Positions 1 to 10,499 of a DNA stretch of 64,000 bases are shown in pieces. Source of the stretch: Acarospora socialis. Taxonomy: Eukaryota > Ascomycota > Lecanoromycetes > Acarosporales > Acarosporaceae. The translations under genes and the position numbers were made by a program. The notes under the pieces are model-generated. The model was not told the DNA's origin and searched no databases. It saw nothing but the letters and a program-made list of their open reading frames with translations. The stretch is taken from positions 1,550,001 through 1,614,000 of the forward strand of contig JAMYGW020000009.1 of NCBI GenBank assembly GCA_025617375.2. Reading direction: 5' to 3'. Numbering within the stretch: the stretch's first letter is position 1; the number at the start of each line of letters is the position of its first letter.

Positions 1-2
1 AG

Positions 3-3000
3 TCAGAGCTGCCGCCAACCGCAGTCATCCAAAATCTGAATACTAAAGAGCCTAATCTTGTGAATATGGTGAAAAATGGTGACACCGCAGGAGAATATCT
101 GTTCTTAGTGGATACCTCCAATATTGTCTTCAACCTTGCTGGACGGGGACACACTGTTGTAGGCCAGAGCCTCTGTCCGGCATCTATGTACATTGAAATG
201 GCCGCTAGATGTGCCATGGCAATCCCCGGCAGCACGTCTGGAACAGGAACATTGCCACACATCGAGGGCCTGACCATGTCCGCGCCTCTTGGACTGGGTG
301 GTGAGTCTACTGTGTTCCTGCGTCTTCGTAAGACTGCCCAAGAAACTTGGGATTTTGCGGTCTTTAGTCAGCGGCCCTTATATAGGGGCATGGAAGATGG
401 TGGGACCGAGCACGTCAAGGGCCGTATAAGCTTGGTTCCCGCGGGTGACATCTTCGCAGAAAGCCGATTGATGTTGCTGAAGAGGTTCGCCAGAAGCTCT
501 CGCGCTGATCGGATCCTGAACTCACCCTCGGTGACTGGGATCAGTGGCGCAATAGTGTACAAACTTTTCTCGGGCGTTGTGGAATATGCAAATTACTACC
601 GTGGAGTCAAGAGCTTGTCGGCACTGGATAATGAGGCGGTCGGCTTTGTCACTGTCCCAACAGACCGGCCCTTTGGCATGGATCCTATGGTCTGTGACCC
701 CATTTCTCTTGACAACTTCCTCCAGGTTGCGGGCATCCATGTCAACTGCTTATCCCATCGCAAGGATGATGAAGTCTTCATGTGCACCGCTATAGAGGAG
801 ATCATATTTTCCGCATCCTTCATGACAAACAAGCTTGATTCTCGCACATGGACCGTTCACTCCCAATACGAGACAACATCCAGAGTCAACATGATGAACA
901 ATATCTTGATTTATGATGCAAACTCCAGGGATTTAGTCTTGGCTGTCATGGGCGCAACCTTCAAGAGCGTCCCGTTCAAGTCCCTGGCGAGAAGCCTCAC
1001 CAGACTCAACACCGCCAGCACCACCGCCAGCACCACCGCGAGGAACACGAGAGACAGCGACAGCGACCAATCGAAGGACTGGGGACACCAAACATGTTTG
1101 CCTACGCCGCCTGGTGATGAGTATAAGGAACAGTTCCCCACGCATACTTCTTTCCCCAATCAGCCTATTACGGCATCGCTTCCAAAAAGACTTCAAATTC
1201 AACAGCCACCAGAAGAGCCAACCAAATTGAGCAACCTAACTCAGCTGGTATGCGAGATGTTCAGCAATATCTTGGAGATCCCTGACGAGGAGATCGAGCT
1301 CACATCAAAATTAGATGATCTCGGCATTGACTCACTGCTAGTCACTGAAGTCTTGGCAGAAGTTCAAAAACGATTCCATGTCGGTATTACGCAAGCGCAA
1401 TTCCAAGAATGTACCGATGTACTCTCTCTTTGCCGCCATATCCAGCCTGATGAAACGATTAAGAATTGTCGACGGCCTGTCGATAGATTGAGGGGAAAGC
1501 ATGACCCTAGCGACAAACCCATCAATGGCTACTCAGACTCTACACGTGAGATCCATGACAATGATGCTGAATATGAAGAGCAGATCGGGAAAAATCTCGC
1601 GGTTGTAAGTCACGACTGCTTCGTTCAAGCAAAAGTCTCTTACGACCAGCATGCAGAGACTACTAGCTTTGCGAACTTCTGCACCGAGGGTTTCCCATTG
1701 CAGTCTGAGCTCGTTGTGCAATATGTTGTCGTAGCCTTCGCCTCGCTAGGCTGTGCCTTGCAGGCTATGGAGTCTGGCGATGAAGTCCCCACATTTCAGT
1801 ATGACCCGAGACATAAGAAGCTAATTCACCAGTTATACAAGATTTTGGAAGGCTCTGGACTTGTGAAGAAGGAGGATGACGGCACGTTTTGTCGCACCGC
1901 GGTGCCGGTGCCCATGGTTCCTGCCCCTACTCTGCACGCTGTAATGTTGGACAAGTTCCCACAGCACGCTTCGGAGACGAAGCTTCTGCATACAACGGCA
2001 CACAGACTCGCCGACTGTCTTTCTGGAGCAGCAGATCCCTTGGCTTTGATATTCCGGGACTCGGCCGCACGCGCACTGCTCGAAGACGTATACATGAACG
2101 CACCCATGTTCAAAACCGGGACCCTGCTTCTTGCTCAGTACTTGTCATCTGTCCTGGAGTGCTTCGGCGGCAGTCGCGAGATTAGCATCCTTGAGCTAGG
2201 TGCCGGCACCGGAGGGACAACAAAGCAGCTCGTCGAGAAGCTGGCTGGACTGGGCACCGAGCACAAGTTCTCATACACGTTTACCGACCTCTCATCCTCG
2301 CTTGTCGCAGCTGCCCGTCGGAAGTTTGCCAAGTGGCCCTTCATGCACTACACCGTGCTTGATGTCGAGAAGGACCCGGGCCCACAGTTCGCGGGCGCGT
2401 TCGATATCATCATCTCGACCAACTGCATCCATGCAACCAAGGACCTTGTGCAGTCAACCACCAACATTCGCAAGATGCTGCACACCGACGGTGTACTATG
2501 TCTGGTGGAGCTGACGCGGAATCTATTCTGGTTTGATCTCGTGTTTGGTCTCTTAGAGGGCTGGTGGCTGTTCAGCGACGGTCGAGAGCATGCACTGGCA
2601 GATGAGTGGCGATGGGAGCGGTGCCTGCATGCTGCTGGATTTGAGTGGGTGGATTGGAGTGATAGTGCGTCCCAAGAATCGGATATTCTGCGGGTGATCA
2701 CGGCGTCTCCATTCAAAGTGGTACCATCTGTCGATACTAGTACGGTCATTTATGACCCTGGCAACATAAGAAATGGCGACAATCATGATATGCGGCAGAC
2801 CATGGTTTTCAAAAAGGTGGACCGCCTGGATCTCCGCGCTGATATCTACTATCCCCCTGGGCCAGTTGATCCTGGGAGAAGTCTTCCTGTAGGTAAGAGC
2901 ATTAGTGCAAGACTAAGCTTAACCACGCGATCTCCCAGGTGCTGGCTAGCTAACAGTACAATAGCTCTCATGATCCATGGAGGAGGGCATATCATGCTTT

Positions 3001-3911
3001 CGCGGAACGACATTCGGCCGGAGCAGACATATATGCTCTTAAAAAGCGGCTTTCTCCCAATCAGTGTTGACTACAGGCTCTGTCCCGAAACGACGCTCCC
3101 TGAGGGACCCATGGCTGATATTGCGGACGCGCTGGTGTGGATTAGAAACGTGCTTCCTAAGCTTCCTCTTATACGAACGGACGTCCGAGTGGACGGAGAG
3201 AGGGTGGTGAGCGTGGGATGGTCTACCGGCGGCCAACTGGCCATGTCTCTCGCGTGGACCAATGTTCCAAGAGAAGTCCGACCTCCCGAGGCTATCCTCG
3301 CCTTCTACTGCCCCATCGATTACGAGGATCCCTTCTGGACCAAATCCAACATCCCCGCCGGCTCCGAGGTCACGGCAACGACAATCACAGGTCAACCTTC
3401 ATCCTACAAACTCGATGATGACACCTGGGCTGGTGTATGTGATCACCCCATCACCAGCTACAAAGTCCCGCCCACCAAGCGCGCCCTCGGTGGCTGGCTG
3501 GCGCGCACCGATCCGCGCAGTCGGCTGGCGCTGTACATGAACTGGCACGGCCGCGTGCTGCACGTCCTACTCAACGGGCTCGACAAGCGGAGCCGGAGGG
3601 AGCCCCCAGCACCCGCACCGGCCGATGTCGCGGCCGTCAGTCCGCTGGCGCATATCCGCAGGGGCAAATACGCCACGCCGACCTTCATTATCCATCCCCG
3701 CCAGGACGACCTGATCCCGTGGCAGCAGGCCCAGCGGACGTGGGAGGCACTGCGTGCCCGGGAGATCGATGCGGAGCTAAGGATTGTGGAGGATGTGCCG
3801 CATTTGTTTGATGCGTATCGCCAGTATCAGGGCAATGAGGCGGCTAGGAGGGCTGTGACAGAGGGGTATGAGTTTCTGTGTAAGTACGTTGGGTTGACGT
3901 TACGTGACTGA
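3..3911 (+). CDS. Non-reducing polyketide synthase, C-terminal part (PT-ACP-CMeT-esterase)
   Basis: The reading frame is open from the left edge, so the SAT, KS and AT domains should lie upstream of the window. Visible domains in order: product-template fold (about 75-1000; hot-dog motif [15 protein letters not shown]), a Thr/Ala/Ser-rich linker (1000-1070), one ACP (about 1220-1450, phosphopantetheine Ser in LGIDSLL), a C-methyltransferase (about 1640-2730, SAM loop [15 protein letters not shown]) and a C-terminal alpha/beta-hydrolase (about 2960-3900). The hydrolase has the oxyanion motif MIHGGGH, nucleophile GWSTG, a candidate Asp in RQDDLIP and His in VPHLFD. This order matches the SAT-KS-AT-PT-ACP-CMeT-TE class that makes methylated orsellinate-type acids such as 3,5-dimethylorsellinate. 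A 72-nt segment (2893-2964, GTAAGA...ATAG) is probably an intron although it has no stop; removing it joins LPV to ALMIHGGG, as expected of the family. Product chain length and methylation count cannot be read from this part. Confidence 0.93.
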   Translation, partial: SELPPTAVIQNLNTKEPNLVNMVKNGDTAGEYLFLVDTSNIVFNLAGRGHTVVGQSLCPASMYIEMAARCAMAIPGSTSGTGTLPHIEGLTMSAPLGLGGESTVFLRLRKTAQETWDFAVFSQRPLYRGMEDGGTEHVKGRISLVPAGDIFAESRLMLLKRFARSSRADRILNSPSVTGISGAIVYKLFSGVVEYANYYRGVKSLSALDNEAVGFVTVPTDRPFGMDPMVCDPISLDNFLQVAGIHVNCLSHRKDDEVFMCTAIEEIIFSASFMTNKLDSRTWTVHSQYETTSRVNMMNNILIYDANSRDLVLAVMGATFKSVPFKSLARSLTRLNTASTTASTTARNTRDSDSDQSKDWGHQTCLPTPPGDEYKEQFPTHTSFPNQPITASLPKRLQIQQPPEEPTKLSNLTQLVCEMFSNILEIPDEEIELTSKLDDLGIDSLLVTEVLAEVQKRFHVGITQAQFQECTDVLSLCRHIQPDETIKNCRRPVDRLRGKHDPSDKPINGYSDSTREIHDNDAEYEEQIGKNLAVVSHDCFVQAKVSYDQHAETTSFANFCTEGFPLQSELVVQYVVVAFASLGCALQAMESGDEVPTFQYDPRHKKLIHQLYKILEGSGLVKKEDDGTFCRTAVPVPMVPAPTLHAVMLDKFPQHASETKLLHTTAHRLADCLSGAADPLALIFRDSAARALLEDVYMNAPMFKTGTLLLAQYLSSVLECFGGSREISILELGAGTGGTTKQLVEKLAGLGTEHKFSYTFTDLSSSLVAAARRKFAKWPFMHYTVLDVEKDPGPQFAGAFDIIISTNCIHATKDLVQSTTNIRKMLHTDGVLCLVELTRNLFWFDLVFGLLEGWWLFSDGREHALADEWRWERCLHAAGFEWVDWSDSASQESDILRVITASPFKVVPSVDTSTVIYDPGNIRNGDNHDMRQTMVFKKVDRLDLRADIYYPPGPVDPGRSLPVGKSISARLSLTTRSPRCWLANSTIALMIHGGGHIMLSRNDIRPEQTYMLLKSGFLPISVDYRLCPETTLPEGPMADIADALVWIRNVLPKLPLIRTDVRVDGERVVSVGWSTGGQLAMSLAWTNVPREVRPPEAILAFYCPIDYEDPFWTKSNIPAGSEVTATTITGQPSSYKLDDDTWAGVCDHPITSYKVPPTKRALGGWLARTDPRSRLALYMNWHGRVLHVLLNGLDKRSRREPPAPAPADVAAVSPLAHIRRGKYATPTFIIHPRQDDLIPWQQAQRTWEALRAREIDAELRIVEDVPHLFDAYRQYQGNEAARRAVTEGYEFLCKYVGLTLRD
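2893..2964 (+). other. Probable in-frame intron in the PKS gene
   Basis: This 72-nt stretch begins GTAAGAGC, ends CAATAG, is a multiple of three and has no stop, so it can be mistaken for coding sequence. It falls just before the hydrolase oxyanion-hole strand, where the family shows no insertion. Confidence 0.75.
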
Positions 3912-4300
3912 ATAACTGCTAGAACCAAGTGGTAGCTACACCTAGTGTGTACGGAACTATCTCTTTGCATCTCCAAACATGCCCGGCTATTCAACTGATT
4001 GCCTACTAGTTGATTCTTGAGGAGTGTTTTGGTGCGTGTAAGTAGTAAGGTGGTCAAAGTGCCAACATTCGCCTTCATTCGCTGGGGACCAACCATACTT
4101 TCACAACTTCGTTATCTTCCTCGCAAAATTTTTGCTGGATCCTATAAAACAATGGGGTCCCAGCCATACCACCCTGACCCGTACAGTTATCAGGCAAATA
4201 CACAAAACATAACGACTTCACTCCAATGAAAATCAATTTGAAGAGTAACTATATATAGCTCACTTCTCTTCACTAGTGTACGATAGAGGAGTCCTATGAC
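3912..4300. other. Intergenic, PKS 3' end to hydrolase 3' end
   Basis: AT-rich spacer between two convergent genes. I see no coding exon; it should hold both 3' untranslated regions. Confidence 0.5.
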
Positions 4301-5558
4301 TTAGATTCTATGTTTGGTCTGCTGCCCGTCCTTCAACCTCGCCAAGATTTTACCATGCAAAGCAAGTTTGAAATCACTACAAAATAGCCACCGTGTTTCC
4401 GTCCGCAGATTGCTTGCTCTCCACGCATTAATGGTCTTCGGGAACAGCGGGATCTTGTCCCGCAGAGACAGGTCATGGGCGATAAGGATAAAGACGTTAT
4501 CCGCCGCATCGAGCTCCTGGATCTTCCGCACCGTATCCATAGCTGCATCGTGGTCCGGGAATAGCGGGCCTTGTGCTACCGTGAAGAATGGTGCGCTAGG
4601 ACTTCGTCCCATGGTGAGCTGTTGGAGCAGCTCGCCAGGACACACACTTACACCTGCATCTGTGCCTGCATTGGTTGCGGTGTCTGCGAGACCGCCCATG
4701 AACAGTGACGGCGTGATGGAACGCGGCAGCGGCAGGTAGTCGGTGGGCCGGAGCACACCTGGGTGGTGACAAGCATCAGCGCCCATGAAGATAAACGAGG
4801 GCGGATTAGCTGTGGTGCGCGCGAGTGCGCACATGTGGCCAACAGCGTGACCGGGTGCGTCAAGGAGATAAAAAGACCCATCACCAAAAAAATCCAGGGC
4901 ATCAAAGCGGCCAATCTTTAGACCTGTATTGTTGTCATTGTCGAAGGTGATCTCGTGAACCACCCGCCCCTGGACATCACTATCAAGCACTCTTCCATCA
5001 GGATTTTGCGGCCAACCCGGCCAGGAAGCAGCGCAGACACCAGGTCCCACAATGAGCTCTGTGCTGGACGGGAATGTGGATATGTCTCCAATATGGTCGA
5101 AGTGGTTGTGTGACCAGATCACGGCTTTGATGTCTGCACTGCAGATGTTGAGGCCGCTGCTGTCTGAGTCCAGGACTGATGTCACATCTGATCCCGATGT
5201 AATCACTGTCGTTGCTTTGATGAGTGACACGATCTTTGGTGCGTAGTTTTGCCAGTCTCGGCGGACACCGAGGTCGAACATGACATGGTGGTCACCATTG
5301 GATATCAGGAAGCAGTAGATGGGTGCGTGAAGACCAGCGAACTGTTGGAGCTTGGGCTGCCAGAAGAGTTTTGGGTCTAGGTAGAGAAGTGTATCACTGC
5401 AATATAGAGCGTGGGAGGATCGCGTCAGCCGGTTCAGGATCTCGTCCTCGGTGTCACGTAAGGTATGACATACGTATCGATAACCCTGACTTCTACCGTG
5501 GATGAAGAATCTGGTATCTGAAGCGCTGGTTGGGGTTTTGGGGTTGCAAGGCAAGCAT
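4301..5558 (-). CDS. Metallo-beta-lactamase-fold hydrolase (lactonase-like)
   Basis: Proposed exons are 5558-5497 and 5396-4301, giving 385 residues. The zinc signature WSHNHFDHIGD (HxHxDH) is clear, followed by the metal-ligand regions DAPGHAVGH and FMGADACHH and a late AHD. The motif MFDLGVRRDW is typical of the fungal branch related to quorum-quenching acyl-homoserine lactonases. The 100-nt intron (GTAGAA...TTGCAG) was chosen because the unspliced frame has no ATG at its head, whereas the ATG at 5558 joins in phase at the acceptor. The gene is divergent from the prenyltransferase across a promoter with eight decamer repeats, so it is probably co-regulated with it. It may open a lactone or hydrolyse a thioester of the polyketide. 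The PKS has its own release domain, so a role as the releasing enzyme is less likely. Substrate is unknown. Confidence 0.85.
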
Positions 5559-6175
5559 CGTCCATCTTGGTCAAGTTGAATTGAGCCAAAATAAATTCAT
5601 GTCGATACCCAAGGGGGCCTTGCCCTTCATTACCTGTTAACGCCTAACTTGAACTGTATGGAAGGCGGCTATTTCCGGTAACCCCCTTCCAGAGATAGTC
5701 ATACCCAACCCCAAATTGGGTAACTATGAGGTTAGACTTCATATGGTGATTACGGCATAATCTATAGAATTGAACGTTGATATCAGGACTTCAGGACCCT
5801 GACTTCTCAGAAAAAGTAATGCGGACTTCGGCAACTGCTGCAATTCACTACAGATTCCAAGGTACTCAGGGTTACTTAGGGTTACTCAGGGCCACTCGGG
5901 GTTACTCGGGGTTACTCAGGGTTACTCAGGTTTACTCAGGTCTCTCAATCTCAAATTCAGCTCCTCAGTTCCACCAAAAACAGAGGTATTATGCGAAAGG
6001 ATACTGGCAGACGAATCATAGTAGAGATACATGAGGCCTGTCAAACACCCCCAGCTCCTCCCGGACGAGAGTCCGTACTGTGGTCGAAAGTAAGGTAAAG
6101 TAGGAGAGTGCTCCTCGGCTGCTTCGTAAAAGACAAGACATCTTTTTGCACGACTTGGACACCTCATCGACGAGC
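5559..6175. promoter_or_regulatory. Divergent promoter between hydrolase and prenyltransferase
   Basis: A 617-bp non-coding interval between two divergently transcribed cluster genes. Its main feature is the decamer array at 5861-5940. No other gene is visible. Confidence 0.7.
5861..5940 (+). repeat. Tandem decamer array, eight copies, consensus GTTACTCAGG
   Basis: Eight consecutive 10-bp units fill 5861-5940 without gaps: GGTACTCAGG, GTTACTTAGG, GTTACTCAGG, GCCACTCGGG, GTTACTCGGG, GTTACTCAGG (twice) and TTTACTCAGG. One turn of DNA per unit would place every copy on the same helix face. The core TACTC(A/G)GG also appears upstream of other cluster genes (8775, 9318, 19048, 19067). That favours a transcription-factor array over a neutral minisatellite, but this is inference. 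Confidence 0.9.
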
Positions 6176-7565
6176 ATGGCGGTCGCGATCGAGTCCCCGA
6201 TGTTTCAGTCTTTGGAAACGGAGACTACAAACTCCAGGGCAATGGACACAACCAGCACGGCAGCAGTTTCGCCGTACTGGTGGAGCACCAGTGGCTGTGA
6301 CCTCTCCAACATGCTGCATGAGGCCAACTACCCAGAAGAAGTCCAGCGTCACTTCCTCAGCTTCTATCGGGACACTATCTGTCCACAGCTCGGAAATCGG
6401 CCTGATGGCACCTCAACCAAAAGCGGGGTGGGCCGGGATGGCAATCCTTTTGAGTATAGCTTTGAGCTGAAGGGTTCGACCGGAAGCCAGACCGTTCGCT
6501 TCGTCGTCGACGTTAGTGAGCTCCGCCCAGCACACAAGACCAACCCTCTGAGCATGGCGACCACGCAGAAGGTGGTGGACTCGCTGGCGGAGAGAACCCC
6601 CGGGTTCGATGACACCTGGTACCGTGCCCTTACTCAGTGGCTTATCCACTCCCATCTTCCTGCGAGCGAACAGCAAGCGCTGATCGCCGAGGCAGGGTAC
6701 CAGACGCCCGTAATTTTGGGCTTCGACATCCATCCTCGCGTCTCAGCTCCTGGGAGGCTCCCTGTCCTGGCCAAAGTCTACTTCCCTCCCTGCTTCACGG
6801 CCGCGGCCAAGGGGATCACCCGTTGGCAGGCCGTCCGCTTGGCTGTTCGGCAGCTCCCGGACGTCAACTTACATCCGAACATCCTGCGGTCCCTTGGTTT
6901 GATTGAGGACTACCTGTCTGACAAACCCAAAGATTGGGAAGACCAACCGCGGTACTTGGCCACAGATTTCGTTGCCCCAGGCAAGGCACGCCTGAAAATA
7001 TACATGCGCTATCCCGGACAGTCCTTCGACGAGATATGGGATTACTATACCCTGGGCGGACGGATCCCTGGTCTTGAAGACGACAGAGAGAAATTTCGAG
7101 ACTTGTACAACCTTGTGAGCGGTATTAGCTACGATTCCGAAACCGAGAAACAGAGCCAGACGGATCAGTCGCTGTACACAAGGGTCAGGCGGAAGGCGAC
7201 GGCCATATACTTCTCTCTCTCGGCAGAGAACCCATGCCCTGCCCCAAAAATCTGCTTCTACCCTGCCAACTTTGCACCGACTGACGAGGTAATTGCTCGG
7301 GGATTAGATGCGTGGTTGAGGAAGTATGAGTGGTATGATGGTGGGAAGTCTATGGAGGAGCGAGTAAAGAGCGTCTTGTACGTACTTTCCCTTTGATTGG
7401 ATTCGTCACGCTTCTAACAAAGGAAACAGCAGGCATCGCAGACTGGATGAGAAGACGGGGATCTTCACATTCATTGGCATTGGGAGGAAAGAAGATCCTA
7501 CCAAGAAGGATCTTAGTATCCAGGTGTATGTGAGCCCGGAGTTATATGAAACACCGCGCTACTAG
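6176..7565 (+). CDS. DMATS-type aromatic prenyltransferase
   Basis: Exons are 6176-7377 and 7430-7565 (acceptor 7430 or 7433; both keep frame), about 445 residues, the usual family length. Hallmarks in order are YWWSTSGCDLSNMLHEANYP near the N-terminus, GFDIHPRVSAPGRLPVLAKV (a basic diphosphate-binding strand), ARLKIYMRYPGQSFDEIWDY (the paired Lys/Tyr strand) and ICFYPANFAP. The C-terminal exon supplies the closing strand GIFTFIGIGRKED. The family transfers dimethylallyl or longer prenyl groups to electron-rich aromatics without a DDxxD motif. Next to a non-reducing PKS, the acceptor is more likely a phenolic polyketide than an indole. The ATG at 6176 is the first in frame; the frame upstream opens only at TTG. 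Confidence 0.92.
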
Positions 7566-9058
7566 AGTCGTGAACTGAGACATAGCGTGCGGGTGCTGGC
7601 TCTTTACTTAACCCATGCCGCAATAGTGAGATGCTTAAAAGGGTGTGATGCTACTCAAGTAACGATACAAACCCATCTCTCTGTGAATTTCACCAAGTTG
7701 AAAGCAGAATTAGGGAAAGCCGTGATGGATTGGATCCCCGGTCTGGCATCTATGAACCCAACATTGAATGCATGGCAAATCCACCAGTTTCCACTGTTGC
7801 CTGCTAATTCCACTCTCGTACCATCGGTGTGTATCAAGAAGTCATATGTCAGAAATGTTGAACACCTGTCAATGATTCTCTGGAGCACCGAATCTTTCAT
7901 GTTCTGGGTATTTAGATTGATGTGAATCAGACTGAAACAAGCCATTTAAAACCTTCTTCATGTCCACTATGGGGCTAATTGCTGGTAGAATCATGATATC
8001 GTCACCAATATAGGAATGAGGTAGAGCATATGTATCACAGACTGAACGGTCTTATAAATGTGCTTGGCAATTAGCATGACTGTGAATCCTCTACTCACGT
8101 TCTGGTCACTCAGCAATAAAATCCCGGTTCTTCCAACAAGAGCAACTTCTTCCCTCCAAACGCTCTCTAAAGAAATCCAGAACGAGCAAGAGAGCTGGCA
8201 CGTCAACGACCTTGTGAACGTCATCCACAACACCACCAGTCGAAGAAGAATGCATATTGTGCCTGGACGTTGTACAACTGAGGCGCGTGGAGGAAAGATG
8301 CTTCGGTCGTTGAGCGCGGCAAGCCACCTCGTCTACGTATAGCAAGAGCCATTTCAGGCAAGTCGATCGATAGACTGGACAAGTGGTGGAGGACCGCGCT
8401 TGCCGAGGAGAGAAACCCCGGATCGAGACGGCGAAAAAGATTGCTACCTACTCTAGAAATGATACAAGCTCCCAGGGAGCTAGAGACAAGGGCGCTTGTT
8501 AAAGAAGCAAGACGTGCCAGCCGAGCTAGGAGGAGCTGCAAGACAGGTGGTAGGAGAAGCTGAGGAGGAACTTGCGGGGAAAGACACCGAGGAAGCTGGG
8601 GAGGGATTTCGGGCGAACTCGACGAGGAGTCTGGCGAAGAGTCTGACAAATTCGAGGAGGATCCTGCAGATGGGTCAGCCGAGGAGCGGCTTGCCAATGT
8701 TCGGACAGATTGTGACTGATGGATGGATCTCTGGGCGGTCAATCCTTCACACCCTTCCATCTGTCAGCCGTAGCTACTCAGGATCCTCAAAAAGAACACA
8801 AATTTGCTATAAACTAGACGAATCAAGAAGTGCCAAGGACGAGCCGGTGCCCGAGCGCGCAGATAATCCGCCCATCTCCGGCACGTACTCGTACGCTGCC
8901 GAATTGTACGTCAGGTTCGGCAGGGCGGTGGGGTTGCAACGGGGGCTGGGTCTGGGGGAGGCACAGGCTAACACAATAGATCGAGAACTTACAAAGTAGA
9001 TACGACTAGATAGCTACCAATTGATATGCATTGACTCTCAGGCTGTAACTAATTGCTA
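7566..9058. other. Long non-coding or decayed interval
   Basis: No convincing gene. Part of 8340-9000 has biased composition, giving Arg/Glu-rich and Ser/Leu-rich readings on the two strands. A short reading near 8880-8990 (ELYVRFGRAVGLQRGLGL) vaguely resembles the middle homology region of fungal Zn2Cys6 factors and could be a relic, but this is weak. One TACTCAGG core lies at 8775-8782. Confidence 0.4.
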
Positions 9059-9223
9059 CAGGTTATGGACACAGCGGGTGGGATAGCCGCATATGGGAGA
9101 ATCCTCTAAATTAGCCCTGTAAAAACTCCGCTCTCATACAAAATCTGTCAGTGTCACCCTGGACTTGCTCTTAAATAGTGGTATTTTAATATGCGGCTAT
9201 CCACCCGCTGTGTCCATAACCTG
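9059..9223 (+). mobile_element. MITE with 35/36-bp terminal inverted repeats and TA flanks
   Basis: The left end begins CAGGTTATGGACACAGCGGG and continues for 36 bp. The right end is its reverse complement over 35 bp, differing by a single G in a run. Both ends are flanked by TA (9057-9058 and 9224-9225), the target duplication of Tc1/mariner-type (pogo/Fot1-like) elements. The 165-bp body has no coding capacity, so this is a non-autonomous element. The near-perfect ends suggest recent activity or folding constraint. It lies about 340 bp upstream of the SDR start. Confidence 0.88.
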
Positions 9224-9317
9224 TAGGCGGTAGGAGGCGGGAGGCGACGCCATCCCGCTATCCCGCCATCAGCCCCGGGTCCAGGGAGCAGCCCGAGCCG
9301 CGTAAAACCAACCGGGA

Positions 9318-9325
9318 CCTGAGTA
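9318..9325 (-). promoter_or_regulatory. TACTCAGG core upstream of the SDR
   Basis: CCTGAGTA on the plus strand is the complement of the decamer core in the hydrolase/prenyltransferase promoter. It lies about 235 bp before the SDR start codon. A single 8-mer could occur by chance. Confidence 0.4.
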
Positions 9326-9559
9326 GCGCTTGCTACCTTATGATCTCGGACAAGCTCGAACTCGGATTTAAACACTTTAACACCGTCTCTTAACACCGTC
9401 TCTATCTCAGAAAGCCAACAGAAAGTCACACGGCCTGCAACATTTACAAACTGTACCTTGCTCTGATAGGGATTCTCATCAGGCTTGTTGCTTCACTGAC
9501 TTCACCGAATTTGTCACCTTCGAATTCGCCAAATTTGCATCAACCCGAAAGCAGCAACC

Positions 9560-10499
9560 ATGTCTGCCACATTCACCACGCCCAAGAAGCAGCTTACCTG
9601 GCTGATTACAGGCTCGTCCTCCGGCTTTGGCCTCTCACTCACTCGCATCGCACAGGCAGGTGGACAAAAGGTGATCGCGACTTCACGCAACCCTTCGCGC
9701 ACGCCCGAGCTCGTTGCGGAGATCGAGGGCAAGGGGGGGAAATGGCTCCAGTTGGACGTGGACAGCCCCAACAGCGCCCAGTTAATCGAGGACCTTGAGA
9801 AGTCGGGCGAGGAGATCGATGTCCTGGTGAACAATGCGGGCTTTTCGATCTTCACCCCCATCGAAACCTCCACAGAGGACGAGATCCGCGCCCAGATGGA
9901 GTCGATGTACTTCGGCCCTCTGCGTCTGATCCGAGCAGTGCTGCCTCACATGCGCAAGCGAAGATTCGGCGTCATCGCGAACATGAGCAGTGGCGCGGCT
10001 CTCGACGCTAGAGATACCATGGGCGCTTACGCCGGAGCCAAGGCCGGACTCGATGGTACGTGTATCCTCCACTACTCCTTGGTGTGTTAGCCCTGACTCG
10101 GGTTGATGCACAGGTCTGACGAAGGTCCTGGCAAAAGAGGTGGCCCCGTTCAACATCCGAGCCTTGACCGTCGTCCTGGGCACCTTCAACACCAACATGG
10201 GCAACGCCGCCGTGTTCGGCAAGAATCCCCTCCCCGACGATTACAAGGGATCTGTGTCCGAGCAGATGATTCAGTTCCTGAAGAGCGGCAAGATCCCCAT
10301 CAACGGCGACAAGGACAAGGCCATGAAGGCCGTCTACGAGGTCGTGGTGGGCGAGGGTGCCGGAGCCGGACGCGAAGCCGAGCGATTCCTCCCTCTGGGC
10401 ACTGACATGACGGCCCGAGTAAAGACGGTGCAGGACTACCTTGCGCACGGCCTCGAGGCCTTTGCGGACGTCACCAACAATGTCAACATCGACAAATGA
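9560..10499 (+). CDS. Short-chain dehydrogenase/reductase
   Basis: Exons 9560-10055 and 10114-10499 give 293 residues, joined by a 58-nt GT-AG intron (GTACGT...CACAG). The classical SDR signatures are present: cofactor loop TGSSSGFG near residue 16, NNAG near residue 90 and the catalytic pair YAGAK near residue 155. The post-catalytic loop runs IRALTVVLGTFNTNM. An acidic residue is not obvious after the second strand, and an Arg-containing stretch (ATSRNPSR) favours NADP(H). It probably reduces a ketone or oxidises an alcohol on the cluster product. Proximity and a TACTCAGG core upstream are the only evidence that it belongs to the cluster; a general metabolic role is also possible. Confidence 0.9.

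Noticed and set aside
2348-2749. Minus-strand frame of 133 codons in the PKS
   Set aside because: Antisense to the C-methyltransferase domain; no own features.
4301-5396. MBL-fold hydrolase as the polyketide-releasing thioesterase
   Set aside because: The PKS has its own complete C-terminal esterase, and the hydrolase resembles lactonases; kept only as a remote option.
5861-5940. Telomere-like repeat
   Set aside because: One TTAGGGTTA word occurs, but the period is 10 bp with consensus GTTACTCAGG, not a 6-bp telomeric unit.
8221-8760. Minus-strand Ser/Leu-rich frame of 179 codons
   Set aside because: Low-complexity composition with no conserved motif, start context or introns; likely a by-product of biased DNA.
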